Positions 11,795 to 20,491 of a stretch of 64,000 nucleotides of DNA are shown one piece after another (position 1 is the first letter of the stretch; every line of letters starts with the position of its first letter). The translations under genes were made by a program, and so were the position numbers. The DNA is from a bacterium. Its GTDB lineage: Bacteria; Planctomycetota; UBA1135; UBA2386. Location of the stretch: the NCBI GenBank assembly GCA_030432695.1, contig JAUILN010000009.1, forward strand, positions 310,001 through 374,000. The letters run 5' to 3'. Below the pieces are notes generated by a model. The model ran no database searches, was not told the origin of the DNA, and worked only from the letters and a program-made list of their open reading frames with translations.

Positions 11795-11803
11795 GGAGGA
11801 GGA
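11795..11803 (+). promoter_or_regulatory. Strong ribosome binding site fixing the BatB-BatC start
   Basis: A GGAGGAGGA run lies 4 bases before the ATG at 11808. It decides against the upstream in-frame TTG at 11793, which would sit on the ribosome site itself. Confidence 0.7.
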
Positions 11804-11807
11804 GATC

Positions 11808-13931
11808 ATGCAGTTCCTGTATCCCGAGTTCCTGTGGTTCGGTGGCGTCGCCTGTCTGGCGGCGACCGGACTGATGGCCTGGGCCGCGCGGCGGCGCCGT
11901 CGCGATCTCGACCAGGCGGTCGCGCCGCGCCTGCGCGATGCCCTGTTGGCGTCGGTCTCGCCGGTTCGACGGGCGGCGAAGTCGAGCCTGGCGATCCTGG
12001 CGTTGGCCGCGCTGTCGGTGGCGCTCGCGCGACCGATCCGCGGCTACGAGGAGCACGAGGTGAAGAGCCGGGGCATCGACGTGATGGTCGCGCTCGACAC
12101 CTCGAAGAGCATGGACGCGACCGACATCGCGCCGAGCCGGCTCGAGCGGGCCAAGCTCGGGATCGCGCGCTTCGTCGATGGTCTCCATGGTGACCGGGTC
12201 GGGCTGGTGCCGTTCGCGGGCGACGCGTTCGTGACCTGCCCGCAGACCCTCGACCACGCGGCGTTCCTCGAGTCGTTGCAGGAACTCGACACCGACACGA
12301 TGCCGCTCGGTGGCACCGACCTCGCGGCGGCGATCCGTGAGGCGGAGACCGCGCTGGCCGAGAGCGGTGGCGACCAGAAGGTCCTGCTGCTCATCACCGA
12401 TGGTGAAGCGCTGCAGGGCGATGCGCTGGCGAGCGCCGAGCAGGCCGCGAAGGCCGGGATCACCATCCACACGATCGGCGTCGGCACCCAGCAGGGGGAG
12501 CTGCTGCGCCGGGCCGACGGCGGCTACGTGGTGGACGAGGCCGGGCAGCCGGTGCGGTCCATGCTCGACGAGCGCGGGCTGCAGGCGATCGCCGCCGCGG
12601 CGGGTGGTCGCTACGAGCCGCTGGGGCGGCGGGCCGAGGGCCTGCTGGCGATCCGCGACGAGGTGCTCAGCGCCCTGCCGAAGAGCGAACTGGGTGGTCG
12701 GCTGCGCCGCACGCCGATCGAGGCCGCCGAGCTGCCGCTCGGCATCGCGGTCGTCGCGCTGGTGCTCGGGTTCGTGCTGCGCGAGTCGCGGCGGCGGGTC
12801 CGGCATGTCGCAGCGGGAACCTCGTCCGCCCGGCCGCGCCTCGCTGCGGCCGCCGCGCTGGCGGTGTTCGCCGGCGGCATCGCCCTGCCAGCCCAGGAGT
12901 CGACGCCAGCGCAGGAGCCGACGGCGGCTACCGATCCCCGCGTCGCCTACAACACCGCCCGGCAGCTGTATGCCGACGGGGAGTTCGCCGCGGCACGTTC
13001 GAGCTTCGAGAGCAGCCTGACCAGCGCGGACCCGGGCGTCCATGCGCTGGCGTACTACGGGATCGGCAACGCGCTGTACCGCCTCGGCGAGTCGGTGCGC
13101 GAGGAACAGCCGAAGTCGACCGTTGCCCAGTGGGAGCAGTCGATCGAGGCGTACGAGCGAGCACTCGGTCTGGATCCGGACGATGCGGATGCGCAGTTCA
13201 ACCGCGACTTCGTGGCGCGGAAGCTCGACGAGCTGAAGCAGCAGCTCGAGCAAGAGGAGCAGCAGTCCGAGGACGAGCAGCAGAGCGAGGAGTCGCCGGA
13301 GCAGCAGTCGCAGGACGAGCAGCAGGGCGAGGACTCGCAGGAGCAGCAGTCGCAGGACGAGCAGCAGGGCGAGGAGTCGCCGGAGCAGCAGTCCCAGGAC
13401 GGGCAGCAGGGCGAGGAGTCGCCGGAGCAGCAGTCGCAGGACGGGCAGCAGGGCGAGGAGTCGCAAGCGCAGCAGGCGCAGGACGGGCAGCAGGGCGAGG
13501 ACTCGCCGGAGCCGCAGTCCCAGGACGAGCAGCAGGGCGAGGAGTCGCCAGAGCAGCAGTCGCCGGAGCCGCAGTCCCAGGACGAGCAGCAAGGCGAGGA
13601 GTCGCAAGCGCAGCAGTCCCAGGACGGGCAGCAGGGCGAGGACTCGCAAGCGCAGCAGCCGCAGGAGCAGCAGCCGGTCGGCGCCGGACCGCCGCGCCCC
13701 GACGCGTCCGAGGACCGCGGCGAGGAACTGCCTCAGGGTCAGCCCGAGCCCGTGCAGCCGGTCGGCGAGGCCGGTGAGCAGGATCCCGACCACCAGGTGG
13801 AGGGGGCGGTGATGACCGTCCGCCAGGCCGAGCACCTGCTCGAGTCCCTGGAGGAGCAGGAGGGGCGGTTGCGCTTCATGCCGGCCCGCATCCGCGACCG
13901 GCAGCAGAACAACGACAGGAGGGATTGGTGA
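11808..13931 (+). CDS. BatB-BatC fusion: membrane VWA protein with TPR and Gln/Glu/Ser repeat tail
   Basis: A 707-residue protein that joins two usually separate Bat proteins. The first half is BatB-like: N-terminal helices (3-20 and 58-75), a VWA domain from about 90 with metal site DTSKS (97-101), and a helix near 305-320. A second hydrophobic segment ending in ALPAQE follows, then a TPR region (about 380-475: 'VAYNTARQLYADGEFAAARSSFE' at its start) matching BatC. Residues 489-619 are nine acidic 14-residue units (type DEQQGEESPEQQSQ). The end, 'MTVRQAEHLLESLEEQEGRL ... DRRDW', is the usual BatC tail. The start is the ATG with the GGAGGAGGA site. The stop overlaps the next ATG by one base. 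Confidence 0.93.
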   Translation: MQFLYPEFLWFGGVACLAATGLMAWAARRRRRDLDQAVAPRLRDALLASVSPVRRAAKSSLAILALAALSVALARPIRGYEEHEVKSRGIDVMVALDTSKSMDATDIAPSRLERAKLGIARFVDGLHGDRVGLVPFAGDAFVTCPQTLDHAAFLESLQELDTDTMPLGGTDLAAAIREAETALAESGGDQKVLLLITDGEALQGDALASAEQAAKAGITIHTIGVGTQQGELLRRADGGYVVDEAGQPVRSMLDERGLQAIAAAAGGRYEPLGRRAEGLLAIRDEVLSALPKSELGGRLRRTPIEAAELPLGIAVVALVLGFVLRESRRRVRHVAAGTSSARPRLAAAAALAVFAGGIALPAQESTPAQEPTAATDPRVAYNTARQLYADGEFAAARSSFESSLTSADPGVHALAYYGIGNALYRLGESVREEQPKSTVAQWEQSIEAYERALGLDPDDADAQFNRDFVARKLDELKQQLEQEEQQSEDEQQSEESPEQQSQDEQQGEDSQEQQSQDEQQGEESPEQQSQDGQQGEESPEQQSQDGQQGEESQAQQAQDGQQGEDSPEPQSQDEQQGEESPEQQSPEPQSQDEQQGEESQAQQSQDGQQGEDSQAQQPQEQQPVGAGPPRPDASEDRGEELPQGQPEPVQPVGEAGEQDPDHQVEGAVMTVRQAEHLLESLEEQEGRLRFMPARIRDRQQNNDRRDW
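13272..13664 (+). repeat. Nine 42-bp tandem repeats coding an acidic Gln/Glu/Ser linker
   Basis: The in-frame unit encodes 14 residues of the form D-E/G-QQGE-E/D-S-P/Q-E/A-QQSQ. There are nine copies; the seventh carries a 5-residue insertion. The copies differ by scattered substitutions, so the array is not a fresh expansion. It links the TPR part of the BatB-BatC fusion to its C-terminal tail. Confidence 0.93.
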
Positions 13932-16492
13932 TGGAGCTTCACATGCAACGCAACGCGCACGCGATCACCGTGGCGATGGTCTGGCTGTCGCTGACCGCCG
14001 GCTCCGTGCTGGCCCAGGGGCCGCGGGTCCGCGCCGAGATCGAGCCGTCGTCGGTGGGTGTCGGCGAGACCGCGACCTTGGCGGTGAGCCTCGACGGCGA
14101 CGCCACCGGTCGACCCGAGGTGCCGTTGGTCGACGGTCTCGCGATCCAGGGGCTCGGGCGACGCCAGATGAGCCGCATCGTCAACGGCCGGCGGCAGGAC
14201 ACCCTGACCTTCACCTTCGCGGTCACGCCGAAGCGGGTCGGCGAGTTCGAGATCGGACCGATCCGTTGGGCCGGTGGCACCACCGCCGCGCGACTGGAAG
14301 TGGCGGCGAGTGCGCCGGCGGCCTCGCAGCCAGGGCCTGGCACGACCGCGCGTCCGTCCGCACTGCCCCCGGCGTTCCTCCGCGTGCTGCCGGAGACCAC
14401 CGATGCGGTCGTCGGCCAGAAGGTGCCGGTCGAGATCCAGGCCTGGTGTCCGGCCGGGGTCGAGGGCTCGATCGAGGCCCTGCCGAGCTTCGAGGGTTCC
14501 GCGTTCGTCCTGGAACCGCTCAGCGGGGAGGCGGAGCGGCGGGCGGCGCGGCGCGGTGGTGAGGACTACACGGTGCTGGTGTGGCACTCGATGCTGACGC
14601 CGATCCGTGCCGGCGACCACCCGCTCGATGCGCGCATGGACGTGACCTTCCTGGTGCCCGACGAGGCGCGTAGGAGTCGGCTCGGCGGGCGTCGCTCCGG
14701 TTCGCCGTTCGGCTCGCTGTTCGACGACAGCTTCTTCGGCGGTAGCAGTCCGTTCGGCGACAGCCTGTTCGATTCGGTGTTCGCGCCGCAGCGCCGGGTG
14801 CCGGTCGAGCTGGTCGACGACCGCGGGACGGAGATGCACGTGGCGGCGCTCACGGGCGCACCGTCCGGCTTCGACGGCGCGGTGGGCCGCTTCAGCGTCT
14901 CGGCCGCGACCAGCGCCCGCGAGGTCGTCGAAGGCGATCCGGTGATGGTCGAGGTCGTGGTCCGCGGTCAGGGCGCTTTCGACCGGGTCCGCGCCCCGCA
15001 CCCCACCGATTCCACCGGGCTCGTCGTCCACGACGCCGACGGCACCTTCGAGCCCGATGCAGGGCGCTCGGACTCCGGCGTGAAGCGGTTCCGCATCCCG
15101 GTGGAGATCGACTCCGCGACCGTCGAGGCGATCCCGTCGTTCCGGCTCACCTACTACGACCCGGACACCGAGCGCTTCGAGACCGCCGAGACCGAGGCGA
15201 TCCCGATCCGGGTCCGGCCCGCGCCGCCCGGCGAGCGCCGTGCGGCGCCGCCGATGCTCGGCGATGCGGCAGGTCGTGGTGCGGCGCCGCGCGAGGACGG
15301 ACGGTTGGCGCCGCTCGAGGACTTCGGCAGCGCGGCGGCGTCGACCGCAGAGCGGCACCTCGTGGCGCAGCGCTGGGCATGGCTGCTGCTGGCGCTCGGT
15401 GCCGGCGCGGTCCTGGTCCGTGCGGCGCTCGCCTGGCGCGATCGCGATCCACGCGCGCGCGCACTCCGCCGCGCGCTCGCCGGTCTGTCGCGTGCCCGCC
15501 GCCGCGACGATCCGCAGCAGATCGCCACCGCGCTCCGCGCGGTGGTCGAGACCGCCCGGGTGCGCTTCGAGGACCCGGGCCTGGGGCGCGACGTGCTGGT
15601 GCGGGTCGATGCCGTGTTGTTCGGCGCCGCTTCGATCGACCGCGAAGGCCTCGAGGACCTGGAGCGGGAGCTCCGCATCGAGCTGGATGCGGCCCGCGGT
15701 GACGCGTCGTCGGGCGGTCACCTGCGGCCCGCCGGTGCCGCGCTGGCCTGCGTGTTCCTGCTGCCGCTCGCCGCACCTCTCGCTGCGCAATCCCCGGGGG
15801 CGGCTCACGAGGACCGGTTCGCCGTGGGCGTCGCGGCGCTCGAGAGCGGAGATCCGGCCGGAGCCGTCGCCGAGTTCGACCAGGTCGAGGTCGCGCGGGG
15901 TCCGAGCGTGGCCCTGCTGTTCGACCGTGGTCTGGCGCATGCGGCGCTCGGCGAGCACGGCCGGGCGGTGGCCGACCTGGAACGGGCCCATGCGCTGGCC
16001 CCACGACGGGGCGCGATCTCCGCTGCGCTCGATGCCGAGCGCGCCGCGGCAGGGCTCGGAGCCGGTCCGGAACGCGGTTGGACCCATTGGTTGACGGCCG
16101 AGGAGTGGAGTTGGCTGGCGCTGCTGTGCGGCGCGGTCGGTCTGGTCGCCCTGTGGCGGCTGACCCGCGGTGGCCGACTCGGCGCGGCCGCGGTGATCAC
16201 CGCCGCGGCGCTGCTGGCGACCGGCGCGGAGCTCGCCGGCGGTGACGTCGGCGCGGTGCTGCAGCGCGGTGCGGTGGTGGTCGAGGGCACCGCGCTGCGG
16301 GTCTCGCCGATCGACGACGCCGCAGCGCTGTCGGAACTGCCCGCCGGCTGCGTGCTCGAACTCGACGGTGCGCACGCCGACTACCGCCGCGTGGTGACGC
16401 CGTCGGGGCAGAGCGGCTGGGTGCGCGCCACGGACCTGCGCGCGCTGGTGCCCGGGGCCGACGCGCCGGACCACGGGGAGGTCGCGTCGTGA
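13931..16492 (+). CDS. BatD-BatE fusion: periplasmic beta-domain protein with TPR and SH3-like end
   Basis: An 853-residue protein starting at the ATG at 13931, with AGGAGGG just upstream. A signal peptide (to about 30, ending VLAQ) leads into BatD ('oxygen tolerance') beta domains: 'VRAEIEPSSVGVGETATLAV' is the classic BatD opening. A membrane helix (WAWLLLALGAGAVLVRAALAW) lies near 480-500. After a second hydrophobic segment at about 600-615 (FLLPLAAPLAAQ) come TPR units ('FDRGLAHAALGEHGRAVADLERAHAL'), two more helices and an SH3-like segment ending 'SGQSGWVRATDLRAL'. TPR plus SH3 is the BatE layout, so BatD and BatE are joined in one chain. It is co-translated with the gene before it. Confidence 0.9.
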   Translation: MELHMQRNAHAITVAMVWLSLTAGSVLAQGPRVRAEIEPSSVGVGETATLAVSLDGDATGRPEVPLVDGLAIQGLGRRQMSRIVNGRRQDTLTFTFAVTPKRVGEFEIGPIRWAGGTTAARLEVAASAPAASQPGPGTTARPSALPPAFLRVLPETTDAVVGQKVPVEIQAWCPAGVEGSIEALPSFEGSAFVLEPLSGEAERRAARRGGEDYTVLVWHSMLTPIRAGDHPLDARMDVTFLVPDEARRSRLGGRRSGSPFGSLFDDSFFGGSSPFGDSLFDSVFAPQRRVPVELVDDRGTEMHVAALTGAPSGFDGAVGRFSVSAATSAREVVEGDPVMVEVVVRGQGAFDRVRAPHPTDSTGLVVHDADGTFEPDAGRSDSGVKRFRIPVEIDSATVEAIPSFRLTYYDPDTERFETAETEAIPIRVRPAPPGERRAAPPMLGDAAGRGAAPREDGRLAPLEDFGSAAASTAERHLVAQRWAWLLLALGAGAVLVRAALAWRDRDPRARALRRALAGLSRARRRDDPQQIATALRAVVETARVRFEDPGLGRDVLVRVDAVLFGAASIDREGLEDLERELRIELDAARGDASSGGHLRPAGAALACVFLLPLAAPLAAQSPGAAHEDRFAVGVAALESGDPAGAVAEFDQVEVARGPSVALLFDRGLAHAALGEHGRAVADLERAHALAPRRGAISAALDAERAAAGLGAGPERGWTHWLTAEEWSWLALLCGAVGLVALWRLTRGGRLGAAAVITAAALLATGAELAGGDVGAVLQRGAVVVEGTALRVSPIDDAAALSELPAGCVLELDGAHADYRRVVTPSGQSGWVRATDLRALVPGADAPDHGEVAS

Positions 16493-16551
16493 CCCCACTC
16501 CACCGCATCCCGGAACCGACCGATCCGAGAGTCCCGAACCCGAGGAGAACG

Positions 16552-18516
16552 ATGACCGACCGCACGATCCCGAACTGGTCGCTCGCGCTGCCGCTCGCGG
16601 CACTGCTGGCGTTGCCCGCCGCCTGTCAGCGGCGCGAAGCCCTGCCGGGCGCCGCCGACGCGGCGACCCTGCAGTCGGTCGCGATGCTGCTGGAGCGTGG
16701 CCACATCTCCCACCACCCGGTCGACGACGAGGTCTCGCGGCAGGCCTTCGACGCGCTGTTCGATGGCCTCGATCCGCTGCGGCTGTTCCTGCTCCGCGCG
16801 GACGTCGACCGCTACCTGCCGCTGCGCGAGCGGCTCGACGACGAGCTGCGGGCCGGCGACCTGCGCTTCGCCGACGACGTGATGGCGCTCCTGGCGCGGC
16901 GCAAGCGGGAGGCCATGGAGCTGGCGCTCGAGCAGCTCGAGTCGCCGGTCGACTTCACCGTCGACGAGTCGATCCCGCTCGACGGCCGCAGCGTGCCGTT
17001 CGCAGCGAGCCGCGAGGAGCTCGCCGAGCGCTGGCGGCTGCGGGTCAAGCTCGACCGGCTCGGTCTCGCGGCGAGCGGAGTTCCCGAGGCCGACGTCGTG
17101 CCGCGGCTCGAGCGCCGCTACTGGCGGATGGCCGAGCGCCACGACGATCCGGAGCAGGCCGTCACCGCGTTCGTCGGCGCGATCACCGGCGTCTACGATC
17201 CGCATACCGTCTACCTCGCGCCGCGGACCGCCGAGGACTTCGCGATGCAGATCCGCCTCGACTACGAGGGCATCGGCGCGGTGCTCGGCGACGAGGACGG
17301 CCGACCGGTGGTGCAGAAGCTGATCGAGGGCGGCAGCGCAGCGGCGTCGGGCCAGCTCCAGGAGGGCGATCTGATCCTGGCGGTCGGCGCCGACGACGAG
17401 GCGGCGTTGGAGCCGGTCGACGGCATGGAGCTGCACGACATCGTCGACCGGATCCGTGGGCCGCGCGGCACCCGGGTGCGGCTGCAGGTCGCCACCGCCG
17501 GCGCCGAGCCCCGGGTCCTGGTGCTGGAGCGGCGGCGCACCGAACTGGTCGACCAGATGGCCAAGGGCGAGGTCGTCGAGGCAGGCGAGGGCCCCCGCAT
17601 CGGCTGGATCGACCTGCCGGGCTTCTACGCCGCTCCCGACGGCACGCGCTCGGCGACCGTCGACGTCGCGCGGATCCTCCGCGAGTTCCAGGCCGAGGAC
17701 GTCGCAGCGGTGGTGCTCGACCTGCGTCACAACGGCGGCGGGCTGCTGTCCGAGGCGGTGTCGCTGACCGGGCTGTTCCTGGAGGGCGGCAACGTCGTGC
17801 GGGTCCAGGAGACCGGCGGGCGCACCCATCGGCTCGACGATCCGGATCCCACCGCGCTGTGGACCGGGCCGCTGGTGGTGCTGACGAGCCGGATGAGCGC
17901 CAGCGCCAGCGAGATCCTCGCCGGCGCGATCCAGGACGAGGGTCGCGGGCTGGTGGTCGGCGACTCGACGACGTTCGGCAAGGGCAGCGTGCAGGTGGTC
18001 CTCGACCTCGCGGCGCATGCGCCGAAGTGGCGGGCGCAGCCGCGCGGCGCGCTGAAGCTGACCACGCAGCAGTTCTTCCGCCCGGGAGGCGCCAGCACCC
18101 AGCGCCACGGGGTTGCCGCGGACATCGTGTTGCCGGCCTGGACCGAGGCGGCGATCGAGGGGGAGGCCGGTCTGCCGCACGCGCTGCCGTTCCGGGCGCT
18201 CTCGCCACTGCCGGTGCCCGCGTCGCAGCCGGCCCGCGATCCGGCGCTGGTCGGGTCGCTCCGCGAGCGGTCGCGGGAGCGCGTCGCCGCCGCTCCGGAC
18301 CTCGAGGCGGTGCTCGCCGCCAACCGCGAACGGGAGCGGCTGCGCGCCGCCGGGCGGATCCCGCTGAGCCGCGACGGCTACGCGGCCTGGCGGGCGGCGA
18401 TGTCGAGCGCGCCGGACGAGCCATCGGCCGGCGCAGTGGATGCCTACCGGCACGAGGTCACCGAGATCGCTGCGGACTACGCGCGGGCGCTGCGCGGGCA
18501 CGCGACCGCTCCCTGA
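16552..18516 (+). CDS. prc: S41-family C-terminal processing protease (Prc/Tsp type)
   Basis: A 654-residue periplasmic protease. I chose the ATG at 16552 because CGAGGAGA lies just before it and it directly starts a signal sequence (ending LPAAC, a possible but imperfect lipobox); the upstream GTG at 16489 overlaps the previous stop and would add 21 residues without signal character. The N-terminal helical domain with 'FDGLDPLRLFLLRADVDRYL' matches E. coli Prc. A PDZ domain spans about 240-330. The catalytic serine lies in MSASASEI (about 449-453) and the catalytic lysine in FGKGSVQ (Lys477). Prc enzymes cut exported proteins from their C-termini; here it follows the Bat genes on the same strand and may belong to the same envelope quality-control unit. 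Confidence 0.93.
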   Translation: MTDRTIPNWSLALPLAALLALPAACQRREALPGAADAATLQSVAMLLERGHISHHPVDDEVSRQAFDALFDGLDPLRLFLLRADVDRYLPLRERLDDELRAGDLRFADDVMALLARRKREAMELALEQLESPVDFTVDESIPLDGRSVPFAASREELAERWRLRVKLDRLGLAASGVPEADVVPRLERRYWRMAERHDDPEQAVTAFVGAITGVYDPHTVYLAPRTAEDFAMQIRLDYEGIGAVLGDEDGRPVVQKLIEGGSAAASGQLQEGDLILAVGADDEAALEPVDGMELHDIVDRIRGPRGTRVRLQVATAGAEPRVLVLERRRTELVDQMAKGEVVEAGEGPRIGWIDLPGFYAAPDGTRSATVDVARILREFQAEDVAAVVLDLRHNGGGLLSEAVSLTGLFLEGGNVVRVQETGGRTHRLDDPDPTALWTGPLVVLTSRMSASASEILAGAIQDEGRGLVVGDSTTFGKGSVQVVLDLAAHAPKWRAQPRGALKLTTQQFFRPGGASTQRHGVAADIVLPAWTEAAIEGEAGLPHALPFRALSPLPVPASQPARDPALVGSLRERSRERVAAAPDLEAVLAANRERERLRAAGRIPLSRDGYAAWRAAMSSAPDEPSAGAVDAYRHEVTEIAADYARALRGHATAP

Positions 18517-18588
18517 TCCGCGGCGCGGTTGCCGTCGGCCGTGCGCGGCGCGACGATGCCCCGGACCTGCCTCCGAGCCCCGGCCGCG

Positions 18589-19266
18589 ATGCGTGCACTG
18601 ATCCTCGAAGACGACCGGACGATCTCCGCGTTCCTGGCCAAGGGACTCGGCGAGGCCGGCTTCGTGGTCAAGGAGCTGGCCGACGGCACGGTCGGCCTCG
18701 GCGAGCTGTTGGCCGAGCGCTACGACGTGGCGATCGTCGACGTGATGCTGCCCGGCATGGATGGCGTGGCGGTGGTGCGCGCGGCTCGCGAGCGGGGTGT
18801 GGCGACCCCGGTCCTGATGCTCAGCGCCCGCACCTCCACCGACGACCGGATCCGCGGCATCGAGGCCGGCGCCGACGACTACGTGGTCAAACCGTTCTCG
18901 TTCTCCGAGGTGCTGGTCCGCGTCCAGGCGCTGCTGCGCCGCGTGCAGCGCAACGGCGGCGGAGAGTCGACCGTCCTGCGCTTCGCCGACGTCGAGATGG
19001 ATCTCCTGGCACGAACGGTGCGCCGCGACGGCGAGGTGCTCGATCTCCGTCCGCGCGAGTTCGCGCTGTTGGAGTACCTGCTGCGCAACCCCGGCCGTGT
19101 GCTGTCCAAGACGGCGATCCTCAGCGAGGTCTATGACTACGGCTTCGACCCGCAGACCAACGTCGTCGATGTCCTGGTCCACCGCCTGCGGCAGAAGGTC
19201 GACCGCGGCCAGGGCCAGAAGCTGATCCACACCGTGCGGGGAGCGGGCTATGTCCTCCGCACCTGA
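18589..19266 (+). CDS. OmpR-family response regulator
   Basis: A 225-residue two-component regulator. The start is the ATG at 18589, immediately before the conserved 'MRALILEDDRT' strand; upstream codons in frame are not conserved. The receiver domain (1-120) has the acidic pocket Glu7/Asp8/Asp9, phospho-acceptor Asp51 in IVDVMLPGMDG, Ser79 and Lys101 (KPFSF). The C-terminal winged helix (130-225) carries the OmpR/PhoB pattern 'LRPREFALLEYLLRNPGRVL' and ends 'TVRGAGYVLRT'. Its 3' end overlaps the histidine kinase gene by 17 bases, so the two form one expression unit. Target genes are unknown. Confidence 0.96.
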   Translation: MRALILEDDRTISAFLAKGLGEAGFVVKELADGTVGLGELLAERYDVAIVDVMLPGMDGVAVVRAARERGVATPVLMLSARTSTDDRIRGIEAGADDYVVKPFSFSEVLVRVQALLRRVQRNGGGESTVLRFADVEMDLLARTVRRDGEVLDLRPREFALLEYLLRNPGRVLSKTAILSEVYDYGFDPQTNVVDVLVHRLRQKVDRGQGQKLIHTVRGAGYVLRT

Positions 19267-20491
19267 GCACCACGCCGGCCGCGGTCTGCTGCTGCGGCTC
19301 ACGTTGGTCAACGTGGCGATCGTCGGCGTCGCCAGCGTGCTGATGTGGATGGTGGCGTTCGCGGTGGTGCGCGAGAGCCTCGCCGAGGACTGGCGGCTGA
19401 AGCGCTCGCAGGTCCGCCAGTCACTCGCGGTGGGGGACAGCGGCGAGTCCTCGGTGCAGCACTTCCTCAGCGAGGACTTCGTGCTGCTGTCGCTGCCGCC
19501 CGCGGCCCGCAAGCGGCTGGAGGACCACGTGGTCGAGCAGCTGCCGTTGTTCCTCGGGCTGGTCCTGCTGGTCGCGCTCGGCGCCGGCTGGTGGATCGCC
19601 TTCCGGAGCCTGCGGCCGCTGCGGTCGTTGGCGGCGCGCGCCCACGAGATGGCCCGCGAGGAACATCCCCAGCGGCTGTCCCGGCTCTATCCCGACCGTG
19701 GCGACCTGACCGACCTCGCCGAGCTGCTCGACGAGCTGCTGGCCAAGAACCGCAGCCTGGTCCGCGCGATGCACGAGTCGCTCGATCACATCGGCCACGA
19801 CCTGCGCACGCCGATGGCCCGGATGCGGGCCATCGCCGAGCAGGCCTTGTCGGAGGGAGAGGATGCACGGGCTCGCGAGGCGCTGGCCACCTGCGTCGAG
19901 GAGTCGGACCAGGTGCTGCGCCTGCTCGCCACGCTGGTCGACCTGTCACGCGCGGAGAGCGGGGACCTGGTGCTCCGGACCGAGCCGACCGACGTGGGCG
20001 AGCTGCTCGAGAGCGTCCGTGACCTCTACGAGCTGGTGGCCGAGGAGGCCCGGGTGGAGCTTCGCGTGGACGCGCCGGCCGGGCTGGTCATGGCGCTCGA
20101 CCCGGTGCGGATCCGCGAGGCGATCGCCAACTGCGTCGACAACGCGATCAAGCACGGTCCCGCCGACGACGTGGTGTTCCTCAGGGCCCGACCGCTGGCC
20201 GACGGCGGCGTCCGGTTCGAGATCGAGGACCATGGGGAGGGCATCCCGCCGGCCGATCTGCCGCTGATCTGGGAGCGGCTGTTCCGCGGCGACCGGGCGC
20301 GGACCAGTCCGGGCCTCGGCCTCGGCTTGAGTCTGGTGAAGGCGATCGTCGACGCGCACCGCGGCTCGGTCGATGCGAGCAGCCGGCCGGGGCGGACGGT
20401 GATCGAGCTGATGGTCCCGGGCGACCCCGGTGCTACACGTCCGCCAGCCGCCGGAGGAAGCCCCGCATCCGCGCCGGAGACTCGATCGTGA
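19250..20491 (+). CDS. Sensor histidine kinase
   Basis: A 413-residue membrane sensor kinase, partner of the regulator before it. It has an N-terminal helix (about 13-38), a short periplasmic part, a second helix (about 96-115) and a HAMP-like linker. The H-box LDHIGHDLRTPMARMRA contains the phosphorylated His183; the N-box NCVDNAIKHG and glycine boxes DHGEGIP and GLGLGLSLVKAI are intact. The sensing part between the helices is only about 60 residues, so it may sense the membrane itself or a small domain. The last 59 bases overlap the 3' end of the convergent trehalose-synthesis gene. Confidence 0.95.
   Translation: MSSAPEHHAGRGLLLRLTLVNVAIVGVASVLMWMVAFAVVRESLAEDWRLKRSQVRQSLAVGDSGESSVQHFLSEDFVLLSLPPAARKRLEDHVVEQLPLFLGLVLLVALGAGWWIAFRSLRPLRSLAARAHEMAREEHPQRLSRLYPDRGDLTDLAELLDELLAKNRSLVRAMHESLDHIGHDLRTPMARMRAIAEQALSEGEDARAREALATCVEESDQVLRLLATLVDLSRAESGDLVLRTEPTDVGELLESVRDLYELVAEEARVELRVDAPAGLVMALDPVRIREAIANCVDNAIKHGPADDVVFLRARPLADGGVRFEIEDHGEGIPPADLPLIWERLFRGDRARTSPGLGLGLSLVKAIVDAHRGSVDASSRPGRTVIELMVPGDPGATRPPAAGGSPASAPETRS

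Noticed and set aside
13130-13777. Collagen-like Gly-Arg-Ala repeat protein in a second frame
   Set aside because: It is only the out-of-frame reading of the 42-bp repeat in the BatB-BatC gene.
16489-16551. GTG start for the Prc protease, overlapping the BatD-BatE stop
   Set aside because: Operon logic would allow it, but the ribosome site and signal peptide both point to the ATG at 16552.
13739-16603. Minus-strand open frame of about 950 codons over the BatD-BatE gene
   Set aside because: It is an antisense shadow; the plus strand has signal peptide, helices and Bat signatures.
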